A stretch of 56,122 nt of DNA, from assembly GCA_029557965.1 (NCBI GenBank), contig JAKQIM010000028.1, forward strand, positions 1-56,122, in the 5' to 3' direction. Within the stretch, counting starts at the first letter, position 1, and each line of letters starts with the position of its first letter. Made by a program: the position numbers and the translations under genes. Shown in pieces: positions 40,086 through 48,430 of the stretch. The notes below the pieces were generated by a model that saw nothing but the letters and a program-made list of their open reading frames with translations, was not told where the DNA came from and did no database searches. The DNA comes from Chloroflexota bacterium (GTDB lineage: Bacteria; Chloroflexota; Anaerolineae; Anaerolineales; UBA4823).

Positions 40086-42179
40086 ATGAAAAAGATCCTT
40101 CTCATCCTGGGCCTGGCAGTGCTGTGTGCAGCTTGCACAACGGCCACACCTGCTGCTACAGCCCTTCCCCCCGCCCCAATCCCTACGGCCACGCAAGCCG
40201 TGATGCCCACCGCGCCCCCGCCTACGCAGACTTCCGCCCCTACAAAGACTTCAGCCACCACCCCGCTGTCGACGCGCACCACCCCGCCCACGCCCACCCT
40301 TACCTCGCTGCCCACGTTGACCCCCACCGCCGTCCCCCCCATGCCCCTGGTGTTGACCACGCCAGTAGAGATCGGGGCGGCGCTTCCGGCGGGCGCAGCG
40401 CCCATTGGGCTGGATAATTACGCCCGCCTGGCCAACGTGGCTCGTTGGGGCAAGGGTTCCATCCTGGGGGCCGCCTTCACCCCGGGCGGCGATGCTTTTG
40501 TGATCGGCAGTGCCTATGGCTTTGCCATCTTTGACCTGGCCCACCTGGACACTCCACCGCAGTGGGTTGGTTTTGAAGCACCCGAGTTCTACGAAAGCCT
40601 GTATTTCAGCCAGGATGGCCGCTTCCTCTTGCTTCAGGATTGGGATGGCCGGCAGCAAGCGTATAGCTATCCTGAAGGCCAGCCTGCCCAGTCCAGCGGC
40701 GGGTCTGCGGTGCAAAGAGGCACCACCCTCATCCGCGAATGGGGCACCGGCGACTTCAACTCGCCCGACGGAGCGTTACAACTGCGCTGCAAGGTGACCT
40801 ACGATGAGAAGGATGGGAACACAGAGTATTCTATCCGCCAAGTCTACAGCCTACAGACCGGCAGCCTGCTCTACACCTTGCCCGATGAGACTATCCAGGT
40901 GACTTACTGGGACTTTAATTCGCCCCAGGGCTGCGACCTGGCCTCTTTCAGCTACTGCGGCGACGTCTACTCGCCAAATGCCAACCTGCCGTACCGGGTC
41001 GGGTTTTCCCCCTCTGGAGACAGCCTGGCCATCCTCTACCGCCCGCCAAACCTGAGTTATTCGCGCTACTTTGGCATCCTGCGTGTCTATGACACCCAGG
41101 ATGGGCGGCTGCTGGGCTCGTTTGGCAGCTTTGAATCGCCCGTAGAAACCTACGCCTATGCCCCTGATGGCAAAACGCTCCTGGTGGCAAATGTGGATGG
41201 CTCGGTATACTTGTGGGATGCGCGCCAGGATGAGCTGGCCTTCAGCGCCTGGCCGTTTGATGCCCCCATCAACAGCCTGGCGTACAGTTACGATGGCAGA
41301 TTCCTGGCCCTCCAGCGCAGCGATACCCTCGAAGTGCGGCGCTCTAGCGATGGCGGGCTGGTTTCGCGCTACCAGGCCACCGCCTTTGCCCTCTCTCCCA
41401 ACAGCCTGCAAATGGCCGTGGGTGATGAGCAAGGCCGTATCGCCGTCCACGCCCTGGATACTGGGAAAGCACTATACCAGATCGAATCTGCCCACGCCGG
41501 GGCCGTCTTTGCCCTGGCCTATTCCAGCGATGGACAGCTCCTGGCCTCCAGCGGCGCAGACTGTTACGGGAAGGTGTGGCAAGCCGCCGGTGGAACCTTC
41601 TTGCATTACCTCGAAGCCAACCGCACCAATGCCTACGGTGAGCCGGATACCGAATCGCGCATCTTTATCTACAGGCTGAAATTCTTGCCCCAGACCAATG
41701 ATCTGATCGGTTCGGGCAGTTGGGGGCGGGTGGTTAGCTGGGATATCGATACTGGCGTCACCAATTACCTGATCGAGCCAGAGCCGGTGGGGTTTTGGGG
41801 CGGTATGATGACCCTGAACCCGCATTTTCCAGAATACTTTGGGGTGGATGTGGCCAGCGGTCATTTTTACATCAACGAGATGGTTTACAGCCTGGCCGAT
41901 GGCAGCCTGGTCGGCCCCTACCAGTATCCCGATGAAACGCCGTTCAACTGCGCCCCCACCGGGCCGCTCTCGCAAGATGGGCGCCTGCGCTTTAGCATCG
42001 GCCTGAAGAATATGACCGGGCGCATCTGCATCCTGAATGCCGGTGATAACCACCTGCTGGCGAGCTTCGAAGTGCCTGCCCAACACAGCCTGGCCTGGGT
42101 TTACCTCTCTCCTGATGGCAGGCAGTTGATCGTCACCAGCGACGCCGGGCCGGTGTACGTGTATGCAGTGCTACCGTGA
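40086..42179 (+). CDS. WD40/beta-propeller-like lipoprotein
   Basis: 697 aa. A signal peptide ends at a lipobox-like CAAC (MKKILLILGLAVLCAAC). A long Thr/Pro-rich linker runs to about residue 90. The rest is a series of beta-propeller-type repeats with SPDG-like turns: FTPGGDAFVIG, FSQDGRFLLLQDWDG, FSPSGDSLAIL, YAPDGKTLLVANVDG, YSYDGRFLALQ, YSSDGQLLASSGAD, LSPDGRQLIVTSDAG. Similar proteins in Chloroflexota are surface-exposed and of unknown role; the propeller probably binds another protein or polymer. It stands between the MFS gene and the fumarase genes, with no obvious link to either. Confidence 0.85.
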   Translation: MKKILLILGLAVLCAACTTATPAATALPPAPIPTATQAVMPTAPPPTQTSAPTKTSATTPLSTRTTPPTPTLTSLPTLTPTAVPPMPLVLTTPVEIGAALPAGAAPIGLDNYARLANVARWGKGSILGAAFTPGGDAFVIGSAYGFAIFDLAHLDTPPQWVGFEAPEFYESLYFSQDGRFLLLQDWDGRQQAYSYPEGQPAQSSGGSAVQRGTTLIREWGTGDFNSPDGALQLRCKVTYDEKDGNTEYSIRQVYSLQTGSLLYTLPDETIQVTYWDFNSPQGCDLASFSYCGDVYSPNANLPYRVGFSPSGDSLAILYRPPNLSYSRYFGILRVYDTQDGRLLGSFGSFESPVETYAYAPDGKTLLVANVDGSVYLWDARQDELAFSAWPFDAPINSLAYSYDGRFLALQRSDTLEVRRSSDGGLVSRYQATAFALSPNSLQMAVGDEQGRIAVHALDTGKALYQIESAHAGAVFALAYSSDGQLLASSGADCYGKVWQAAGGTFLHYLEANRTNAYGEPDTESRIFIYRLKFLPQTNDLIGSGSWGRVVSWDIDTGVTNYLIEPEPVGFWGGMMTLNPHFPEYFGVDVASGHFYINEMVYSLADGSLVGPYQYPDETPFNCAPTGPLSQDGRLRFSIGLKNMTGRICILNAGDNHLLASFEVPAQHSLAWVYLSPDGRQLIVTSDAGPVYVYAVLP

Positions 42180-42293
42180 GACCGGCAGAGAGCCTCAAGT
42201 TGTAATATCCAGTCTTCAATAAAGCGTGTACAATGTAAAGGTACCCTTTTCTCACTAACTACCATCCACCATTCACTCTTAGACGGAGGCCCT

Positions 42294-43166
42294 ATGCAAG
42301 ATCTGACTGAAGGAATTCTAGAATTGCTGCGCCTGACCTCCACAGACCTACCGCCGGATGTTGAAGCTGCCCTGCACGAAGCCATGCAGCAGGAAGAACC
42401 GGGTTCAGCCGCTCGCGGTGCTTTGGAGACGATCCTGGAGAATGTGGAACTGTCACGTAAGAATTCAACCCCCATTTGCCAGGATACCGGCACCCCCATC
42501 TTTTACGTCTATCACCCGGCAGGCTGGAGCACGCAAGCCCTGCGCCGGCAGATCGAGGCAGCCGTGGTGCAGGCCACCCAAAAATCATACCTGCGCCCCA
42601 ACTCAGTTGACTCGCTCAACGGTAAGAACAGCGGCAATAACCTGGGCGGGCATTACTTCCCCACCGTGCACTTCCAGGAAGTGGACGGCGAGACCCTGAC
42701 CATTGAGCTGATGCTGAAAGGCGGCGGCAGTGAAAACTGCGGGGCGCAGTATTCACTGCCGCATACTGCGCTGGGCGCTGGGCGCGACCTGGCTGGCGTG
42801 CGCAAGGCAGTGCTGGATGGCGCCTACCAGGCCCAGGGCCAGGGCTGCGCGCCGGGCATCTTGGGTGTCGCTATTGGCGGTGACCGCGGCTCGGCCTTCT
42901 TTACATCGAAAGAAGTGCTCTTCCGCAAGCTGGACGAGCCCAACCCCGATCCACAGCTCAACGAGTTGGAAGCGCGCCTGACGAGTGAGATCAACCAGCT
43001 TGGCATTGGCCCAATGGGCTTTGGCGGTAAGACCACGGTGTTGGGCGTCAAAATAGACAGCCTGCACCGCCTGCCGGCCTGTTATTTCGTCACCATGTCG
43101 TACATGTGCTGGGCCTACCGCCGCCGCAAGATGACGGTTGCTGGCGACCAGGTCAAATACGAGTAG
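42294..43166 (+). CDS. Class I (Fe-S) fumarate hydratase, alpha subunit
   Basis: 290 aa, the size of the N-terminal part of FumA or of TtdA. GGAGG precedes the ATG by 4-5 nt. Three cysteines that should hold the [4Fe-4S] cluster are seen in TPICQDTGTP, GSENCGAQYS and GQGCAPGILGVAIGGDRGS. The enzyme interconverts fumarate and malate in the TCA cycle. Archaeal and Chloroflexota enzymes of this type are split into two genes, as here. TACAAT at 42229-42234 may be the -10 box. The beta subunit gene follows after 9 nt. L(+)-tartrate dehydratase is the alternative reading. Confidence 0.88.
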   Translation: MQDLTEGILELLRLTSTDLPPDVEAALHEAMQQEEPGSAARGALETILENVELSRKNSTPICQDTGTPIFYVYHPAGWSTQALRRQIEAAVVQATQKSYLRPNSVDSLNGKNSGNNLGGHYFPTVHFQEVDGETLTIELMLKGGGSENCGAQYSLPHTALGAGRDLAGVRKAVLDGAYQAQGQGCAPGILGVAIGGDRGSAFFTSKEVLFRKLDEPNPDPQLNELEARLTSEINQLGIGPMGFGGKTTVLGVKIDSLHRLPACYFVTMSYMCWAYRRRKMTVAGDQVKYE

Positions 43167-43175
43167 GAGGTTCTC

Positions 43176-43817
43176 ATGGTCGAATTGAGCATTCCCCTGA
43201 GTGATGAGGCCATCCGCAGCCTGAAGGTTGGCGATACGGTGGCGCTGAGCGGTGTGATGATCACCGGCCGCGACACCGTCCATAAGTGGATGGTAGACAC
43301 CTTCATCAAGAAGACCCGCCCTCCACAAGGTGATGACCTGGAGGTATACAATGCCATCAAACCGCTGCTGCACAGCAGTGTCATTTATCACTGCGGGCCG
43401 GTGGTGGCAGGGCTGGATACCAGGCAGTACAAGTTCGTGGCTGCCGGGCCAACCACCAGCATCCGTGAGGAGCCCTACCAGGGTGCGGTGATGGATCACT
43501 TCAAGGTCAAAGGCGTGATTGGTAAGGGCGGCATGGGACCAAAGACGCTCAAAGCCTGCCAGGACGTGCCGGGTGTGTACCTGCACGCCATTGGCGGGGC
43601 GGCCTCACTCATCGCCCAAACCGTGAAGCGCGTGTTGAGCGTCTATAAATACGAATTTGGCGTCCCCGAAGCCATGTGGGTGATCGAGGTCAAAGACTTC
43701 CCGGCTGTGGTCACCATGGATGCCCACGGTCACAGCCTGCATGCCGAGGTAGAAGCCCACTCAAAGGCCGTTCTGCAAGACTTGCTGACCAGGCCGCTAG
43801 AATCAATCCCCAAATAA
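43176..43817 (+). CDS. Class I fumarate hydratase, beta subunit
   Basis: 213 aa, matching the C-terminal domain of FumA. Recognisable blocks are LSGVMITGRDTVHKWMVD, YHCGPVV, AAGPTTSIREEPYQ, VKGVIGKGGM and LHAIGGAASLIAQTVKRVL. The gene sits 9 nt after the alpha subunit. Its last codons, CCC AAA and the stop TAA, lie in a half copy of the dispersed repeat (43804-43854), so the natural C-terminus may have been trimmed or replaced by the insertion. Confidence 0.88.
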   Translation: MVELSIPLSDEAIRSLKVGDTVALSGVMITGRDTVHKWMVDTFIKKTRPPQGDDLEVYNAIKPLLHSSVIYHCGPVVAGLDTRQYKFVAAGPTTSIREEPYQGAVMDHFKVKGVIGKGGMGPKTLKACQDVPGVYLHAIGGAASLIAQTVKRVLSVYKYEFGVPEAMWVIEVKDFPAVVTMDAHGHSLHAEVEAHSKAVLQDLLTRPLESIPK

Positions 43818-43854
43818 CCGCTTGTTCTGCTAGTCCGAACTCACTTTAATATAA
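43804..43854. repeat. Dispersed palindromic element, right-half copy fused to the fumarase beta gene
   Basis: Positions 43804-43837 match 31124-31157 of copy 1 at 30 of 34 bases (CCCCAAATAACCGCTTGTTC here, CCCCAAATAGCCGCTTATTC there). The match continues with CCGAACTCACTTTAATATAA. Only the right half is present. The TAA stop of the upstream gene is inside it. Confidence 0.8.
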
Positions 43855-43962
43855 CGTGAATTTGGGTGTAAGGGGTTTGGGGGTTGTTTTGGGCAGCGAA
43901 GCTGCCCAAAACAACCCCCAAATCTCCCACTTTGCCGCTAACCCGAACTCACGTTAATATAA
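43846..43962. repeat. Dispersed palindromic element, copy 2
   Basis: The outer inverted repeat is TAACGTGAATTTGGGTGTAA on the left and CTAACCCGAACTCACGTTAA on the right. The central perfect 22-bp stem is 43876-43897 with 43901-43922, loop GAA. The stem differs from copy 1 at two positions, and in both cases the partner base changed too. It lies in the 236-nt gap 43818-44053. Confidence 0.88.
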
Positions 43963-43971
43963 ACAGCCCTT

Positions 43972-43987
43972 CGTGATGAAAGTCACA
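43972..43987. promoter_or_regulatory. CRP/FNR-type palindrome upstream of a membrane protein gene
   Basis: CGTGATGAAAGTCACA matches TGTGA-N6-TCACA at 9 of 10 positions. It lies 66 nt before the ATG at 44054. No CRP-family transcription factor with helix-turn-helix is encoded in the window. Confidence 0.4.
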
Positions 43988-44053
43988 GACGAACAGGGCA
44001 AACGGTGTCATGATAGAAGGATAAGAGAGAATTCTATCTAAGGAGAGATGCGA

Positions 44054-44683
44054 ATGACCCTGTTTGATCGTATTGTCCTGCTTGCCACCGGCCTGGTAGC
44101 CGCCTACCTGGTTTGGCGTTTCTACAGCCGCTACACCAAAACCAAACAGCTCCATGATATCTACTACATGCTCGGTTTTGTGGTGCTGTTGGTTTCGGGG
44201 CTGCTGCTGATCTTCTTGGGCTATGATATCCTGGCCTCGCCCTATGTGCTCACGGTTGCCAGCCTCATCCCGCTGGGCATCTCACTGGGCCTGATGAACC
44301 AGTTCTTCAAGCCCTGGAAGAAAGCCTATGCCTGGTTTGCCCTGGTGGGTTTCCTGGCAATTGCCATCACCAGTATTGCCGGTTCAGACCTGAGAAAATT
44401 GGCCGTGCCCATCTTCCACGGCGTAGCCGGGCTGATCATCTTCGGCGGGCCGATCAAGGTTTTCTTGGAGAAGAAAGCCCCGTCCGGCTTTTGGTGGGTG
44501 GGGGTGGGCGGCGCGTTGATCGGGCTGGGTGGCATTGCGCTGGCTTTCCTCTCCAGCGGCTCGCAATTGCTCTTCTTCAGCCAGTCTTTTGTCATGACCA
44601 TCCTGGCGCCCTTGCTGTTGCTCATGTCCTTGGCATTTGCTTTTGGGTTCATGAAAGACATCATCAAAGACCTCAAAAAATAG
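44054..44683 (+). CDS. Integral membrane protein of unknown function
   Basis: 209 aa from ATG 44054; AGGAG is 8 nt upstream, whereas the ATG at 44048 would be only 2 nt away. It has six hydrophobic segments: LLATGLVAAYLVWRF, YMLGFVVLLVSGLLLIFLGY, LTVASLIPLGISLGLM, AWFALVGFLAIAITSIAG, VGVGGALIGLGGIALAFL and FVMTILAPLLLLMSLAFAFG. There is no signature I recognise. It is probably co-transcribed with the next membrane protein gene (17 nt apart). A CRP-like site precedes it. Confidence 0.65.
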   Translation: MTLFDRIVLLATGLVAAYLVWRFYSRYTKTKQLHDIYYMLGFVVLLVSGLLLIFLGYDILASPYVLTVASLIPLGISLGLMNQFFKPWKKAYAWFALVGFLAIAITSIAGSDLRKLAVPIFHGVAGLIIFGGPIKVFLEKKAPSGFWWVGVGGALIGLGGIALAFLSSGSQLLFFSQSFVMTILAPLLLLMSLAFAFGFMKDIIKDLKK

Positions 44684-44700
44684 GTATAAGGAGAAGAATA

Positions 44701-45393
44701 ATGAAAAACTTGACTACCCTCGGCAAGATCCTGCGCATCGTCGCCATCATCCTGATGACCTTGACCGCGGCCTTCACCATCCTGGGTGGGGCGGGCACTT
44801 CTTGCGTGGCCTTTGCACCCAACAACCCCAGTTGGGCCGAGATGGGCGGCAAACTGGCCCCGTACCAGTGGCTGTATATCCTCTTTGTACTGGCAACCCT
44901 GGCCTTCGGTGTGATGGGCGCACGCGCTGTGGTGTTGTTGATCCGTGGGCGGGCCAATGCCTACCGGTATTCGCTGATCGCCCTGATCGGCGGCGCAGTG
45001 GTGGGCATCATCCATATCCTGGTCTCGCGCAGTTTGCGCGGCAGTTCGATGCCGGTGGATATGGTCGTTTACACCACCATCCTGACCCTGGCGTACTTCT
45101 TGATCTTGCGCATCCCTGCCCTGTGGCAGAAGGTGGGTTTTGACCAACCCGCCTCGGCCAATACTGCCGGTACCACCGGCGGGCTGGCAGCCATCCTGGC
45201 GGGCGTGCTGGCCCTCACCGTGCACCTGTGGGCTGGTCCTACCCATACCTGGAACGGCGTCAACTGGGCAGATGCCTGGCACCCCACCCTGACCGTGGCG
45301 GGTTGGGGCCTGGTGTTGCTGGGGATTGGTCTGTTGGCCTGGAGCATGGGATTGGCATTCGGCCGCAGTTCTCTGGCAAACGGCAAAGCTTAA
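44701..45393 (+). CDS. Integral membrane protein of unknown function
   Basis: 230 aa from ATG 44701 (AGGAG 8 nt upstream); the longer frame upstream is a shadow of the preceding gene. It has five or six hydrophobic segments, starting with ILRIVAIILMTLTAAFTILG, then WLYILFVLATLAFGVMGARA, SLIALIGGAVVGIIHILVS, TILTLAYFLILRIPALW and a C-terminal pair. A conserved-looking GGAGTSCVAF follows helix 1 and HLWAGPTHTWNGVNWADAW precedes the last helix. I do not recognise the family. Its stop overlaps the stop of convergent arfB by 4 nt. Confidence 0.65.
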   Translation: MKNLTTLGKILRIVAIILMTLTAAFTILGGAGTSCVAFAPNNPSWAEMGGKLAPYQWLYILFVLATLAFGVMGARAVVLLIRGRANAYRYSLIALIGGAVVGIIHILVSRSLRGSSMPVDMVVYTTILTLAYFLILRIPALWQKVGFDQPASANTAGTTGGLAAILAGVLALTVHLWAGPTHTWNGVNWADAWHPTLTVAGWGLVLLGIGLLAWSMGLAFGRSSLANGKA

Positions 45394-45803
45394 TCGTCAA
45401 CTGAGACCTGCCGCCGCAGGCGCTTGTTTTCACTGCGGTGGCGTTTGCGATCCAGCCTCGCTTGTTTTGCGGCGAGGCTGGGCCGCGTCTTATGGCGTGG
45501 TTTGGGCGGCTGGGCGGCCTTGCTCAGCAGGGCGGTCAGCCGCTCGATGGCATCTTGCCGGTTCTGTTCTTGCGTGCGGTAGCGGCGGGCGTGGATCACC
45601 AATATCCCCTCGCTGGTGATGCGGCTGGCTGCCAGCTTATCTAACCGCAGGCGCACCGCCTCGGGCAAGAGGCGGGTGTTGAAGCGCAGTTGGGCCTGCG
45701 TGGCAACCTTGTTCACGTTCTGCCCGCCCGGCCCCGAAGCCTGGATGAAATCAACCTGGATATCGTTCTCGTCGATGGAGAGCGATGGCGAAATTTGGAT
45801 CAT
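45390..45803 (-). CDS. arfB: Peptidyl-tRNA hydrolase ArfB (YaeJ), ribosome rescue
   Basis: 137 aa from ATG 45803 (MIQISPSLSI), matching the length of known ArfB (about 140); the open frame continues upstream into the LysM gene but that part is a shadow. The catalytic GGQ is in ASGPGGQNVNKV, and the basic C-terminal tail that enters the empty mRNA channel is present (RHKTRPSLAAKQARLDRKRH, continuing Arg/Lys-rich). It frees peptides from ribosomes stalled without a stop codon. It follows the LysM/M23 gene on the same strand by 13 nt and converges with the membrane gene, overlapping it by 4 nt. Confidence 0.93.
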   Translation of the reverse strand: MIQISPSLSIDENDIQVDFIQASGPGGQNVNKVATQAQLRFNTRLLPEAVRLRLDKLAASRITSEGILVIHARRYRTQEQNRQDAIERLTALLSKAAQPPKPRHKTRPSLAAKQARLDRKRHRSENKRLRRQVSVDD

Positions 45804-45816
45804 TCCCGTACCTCGA

Positions 45817-47442
45817 TCAGCGTTGGATCGTCGAGCCTTGCTGCCCGCTCGAATCAGAGCTGACCACTTGCCCGTCTTTTTCCAATGTGCCCCGGTAATT
45901 GCCTTCACCGGCAAAGGCCTGCCAGCCACTTAGGATGAAAGGCACTGGGCCGTCGGCGGCCAGCCACTCGCCGTTGTACTTGCGTGCGATGTGAACGTGC
46001 TTGCCCGTGGCGCGCCCGCCCTCGCAGGAGGGGTGCCCCAAGGGTTCATCCAATGCCACCCACACCCCGCTGCCGATGCGTTCGTAGTCGGCCAGGTGCA
46101 TGTACACGATCACCCAGCCGGTTTGCTCGCGGCCGTCGCCGTCCAGGTCCAGGGCCACGGCATTGTAAGCCGAGCGCACCACCAGCCCCGGTGATGCGGC
46201 GGTGGTCCAGGCCGGCGACACTGCACAGGCCGCACCGCCGGTGATGGGTGAGAAGTCCAGAGCGCCGCGCGGCGTGCCGGCATTCCAGGCAAAGTGCGGC
46301 CCGGCTGTCAGGCTCCAATATTCACCTGGCAAGAAGGGCAATTCCAGCACCGGCTGTGCCAGGCCGGTGGGCAAGAGGGGGCCAGCCGCCGCGGCGCGCC
46401 CCCAGGGATCACCGAAGAGTTGGGCGTAGCGTTCCAAGAAGTTCTGCGCGCCATAGATGGCGGGCTGCCAGTCTGCCTGGCTATAGAGCAGGGCGAACAG
46501 GTGTTGGACAGCCACGCTGCCGGCGTTCAGGGTGGGGTTGGGGTGCAGGGTGCCGCCGCCGGCAAATTTGAGCCCTCCAAAAGTCCCGCCTCGCCAGCCG
46601 TAATAGGCCAGGTTGAGCTGGGTGGCGGCGATCATCATCTCTTCATACAGCCCCTGGCGGTCTGGGATCTCGAAGCCCAATGGGTAGACCATCGAGCGTT
46701 CGGTGACATCCTGGTTGAAGACCCAGCCAGAACGGTATTCCAGCAGGGCCAACAGCAGGCGCGGGTTGACAGACAGCTCGGTTGCCACGCGCTGCACGAT
46801 GGCTGCGCCGCTGACCGTTTCGTTATACACCTTGCCCTGGTAGGTGCTCAGGTAACCCCCGGCTTGCATCACATAGCCTGCCACGTCAAAGTCTAAGGAT
46901 GTAGGCGAATAGACCATCTCACTGTCGGGCAGCAGCGGGGTAGAAGGGCTGACCATCCCATACGTATTGGGGATGGTCAATTGTTGGTTGCCGGGCAGGT
47001 AGCCGTTCGCCTGGCCCGCCTGGTAAGGGCTGATCTGGTCCACGGTCACGTCAAAGCGCCCAGCCAGCCCCTGCAGCGTGTCGCCCGGCTGGGTGTAATA
47101 GGTGTACGCTGCGCCCGGGTCGCCAGGGGTGGGGGTTGCCAGCCAGTAGGGCGTGGCAGGGGGCAAGGTCACCAGCGGCAGGGGGCTGGGGGGAATTTGC
47201 GTTTCAGATGCTGCCGGGGGGGCGCCTGCCTCTGCGCTGGGGGCCGGCAGGCTGGCGCCTGGCTCGGGGGTTGGCAGGCCCGGCACTTGCCCGCCGCCAG
47301 AAGCAGCCAGGGTTTGCGCCAACTGCTGGCTGGATATTTCGGGGGTCGCGGCCGGGAAGTTGCAGGCCAATCCACTGCCTGCAAGGCAGGCAAGGGCCAG
47401 CAGGATGCGTAAGTAAGGGAAAAGAGGGCGTTTTCTCATCAT
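45817..47442 (-). CDS. Lipoprotein with LysM and divergent M23 (LytM-type) peptidase domain
   Basis: 541 aa. The signal sequence ends at a Cys-containing stretch (LACLAGSGLAC), likely a lipoprotein. A Pro/Ala-rich linker (about 45-105) leads to a LysM domain (YTQPGDTLQGLAGRFDVTVD, about 118-160). Then comes an alpha-helical middle and a C-terminal M23-like domain: FAWNAGTPRGALDFSP, VIVYMHLADYERI, GKHVHIARK. The HxH pair is intact, but the first metal His of HxxxD is not in the usual place (an upstream His is in GPHFAW). LysM binds peptidoglycan and M23 enzymes cleave cross-bridges. A TATAAT at 47475-47470 may drive it. Confidence 0.83.
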   Translation of the reverse strand: MMRKRPLFPYLRILLALACLAGSGLACNFPAATPEISSQQLAQTLAASGGGQVPGLPTPEPGASLPAPSAEAGAPPAASETQIPPSPLPLVTLPPATPYWLATPTPGDPGAAYTYYTQPGDTLQGLAGRFDVTVDQISPYQAGQANGYLPGNQQLTIPNTYGMVSPSTPLLPDSEMVYSPTSLDFDVAGYVMQAGGYLSTYQGKVYNETVSGAAIVQRVATELSVNPRLLLALLEYRSGWVFNQDVTERSMVYPLGFEIPDRQGLYEEMMIAATQLNLAYYGWRGGTFGGLKFAGGGTLHPNPTLNAGSVAVQHLFALLYSQADWQPAIYGAQNFLERYAQLFGDPWGRAAAAGPLLPTGLAQPVLELPFLPGEYWSLTAGPHFAWNAGTPRGALDFSPITGGAACAVSPAWTTAASPGLVVRSAYNAVALDLDGDGREQTGWVIVYMHLADYERIGSGVWVALDEPLGHPSCEGGRATGKHVHIARKYNGEWLAADGPVPFILSGWQAFAGEGNYRGTLEKDGQVVSSDSSGQQGSTIQR

Positions 47443-47469
47443 TTACCCGGGCGGGTCTCCAGTGTTTGA

Positions 47470-47497
47470 ATTATACCCGCATGAGATGATTTATAAT
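47470..47497. promoter_or_regulatory. Divergent -10 boxes between the two M23-type genes
   Basis: TATAAT on the minus strand at 47475-47470 and TATAAT on the plus strand at 47492-47497 serve the two divergent genes. No clear -35 boxes are seen. Confidence 0.5.
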
Positions 47498-47515
47498 TCG
47501 TTGCAAAACCTATTG

Positions 47516-48400
47516 ATGTTCAAGCGTATATCGATGACCCACTTCATTTCACTTTCAAGAATATGCCTGTGTTGTGCCTTGTTGTTAACCGCCTGCCAGG
47601 CCCAATCCGCCCCGGCCCCGGCAAGCGCCACACCCATCCCGCCCACGGCCACGTCGCTGCCCACGGCTACCTTCACCCCCTGGCCCACCCCCACCCTGCC
47701 GCCGCCCACCTCCACCAGCACCCCGCTGCCAGGGCTGCAAGTCTGTTCACCCCTGCAGGATGTCGCCTTTGACGCGCTGGACGAGATGATTGTCAATGGA
47801 TTTTCCCCGCCCAGGCAGCCTGGCTCAGATGATCCGCATCACGGCGTGGACCTGGCCCAGGTAGGGGAGGGGCAGATCGCCCTGGCGGGAATGCCGGTGC
47901 AGGCCGTGTTAGCGGGCCGGGTGGCGGCAGTCATCATCGACCGCTTTCCCTATGGCAATGCCGTGATCATCGAGACTCCTTTGGATAGCCTGCCGGGCAG
48001 CGAATGGGAGCCCCTGGCCCTGCCCACCCTTGCCCCCACCCTGGCATTCATCCCTGCCCTGACCTGCCCCATCCCCGACCCCCTGCCGGCGTGGGACTCT
48101 GATGGCCGCTCGCTGTACCTGCTCTACGCGCACATGCAGTCGCTGCCGGTCCTCCAGCCGGATGAGGCCGTATCTTGCGGGCAGACTTTGGGGGCCATTG
48201 GCGATTCGGGCAATGCCCTCAACCCGCACCTGCACCTCGAGGTGCGCCTGGGCCCCTCGGGCGTGCGCTTCGCGAGCATGGCGCACTACGATCCCAGCGC
48301 CTCACCTTCTGAAATGTATGCCTACTGCACCTGGCGGGTGAGCGGCCTGTTCCAACTGCTGAATCCCCAGGCGGTGCTGGCCCTGGGTCGAGATGAGTAA
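47516..48400 (+). CDS. M23-family peptidase lipoprotein
   Basis: 294 aa from ATG 47516 (MFKRISMTHF); ATG 47534 is an alternative. The signal peptide ends at lipobox LLLTAC. A Thr/Pro linker (about 35-75) follows. The M23 domain has all metal and catalytic motifs: HHGVD, LLYAHM and HLHLEVR. A 30-residue insertion rich in Pro and Leu (LPTLAPTLAFIPALTCPIPD) sits between strands. It likely cuts peptidoglycan cross-links at the cell surface. It is divergent from the LysM/M23 gene; the pair may act together in wall turnover. Confidence 0.85.
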   Translation: MFKRISMTHFISLSRICLCCALLLTACQAQSAPAPASATPIPPTATSLPTATFTPWPTPTLPPPTSTSTPLPGLQVCSPLQDVAFDALDEMIVNGFSPPRQPGSDDPHHGVDLAQVGEGQIALAGMPVQAVLAGRVAAVIIDRFPYGNAVIIETPLDSLPGSEWEPLALPTLAPTLAFIPALTCPIPDPLPAWDSDGRSLYLLYAHMQSLPVLQPDEAVSCGQTLGAIGDSGNALNPHLHLEVRLGPSGVRFASMAHYDPSASPSEMYAYCTWRVSGLFQLLNPQAVLALGRDE

Positions 48401-48430
48401 CGGGTGTGTTATGATTGGCGCATCACTTTC

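Noticed and set aside
31035-43962. CRISPR array or tRNA genes in the intergenic gaps
   Set aside because: No regularly spaced direct repeats are present, and no cloverleaf or conserved GGTTCRANYC-type T-arm was found in the gaps. The repeats seen are palindromic elements.
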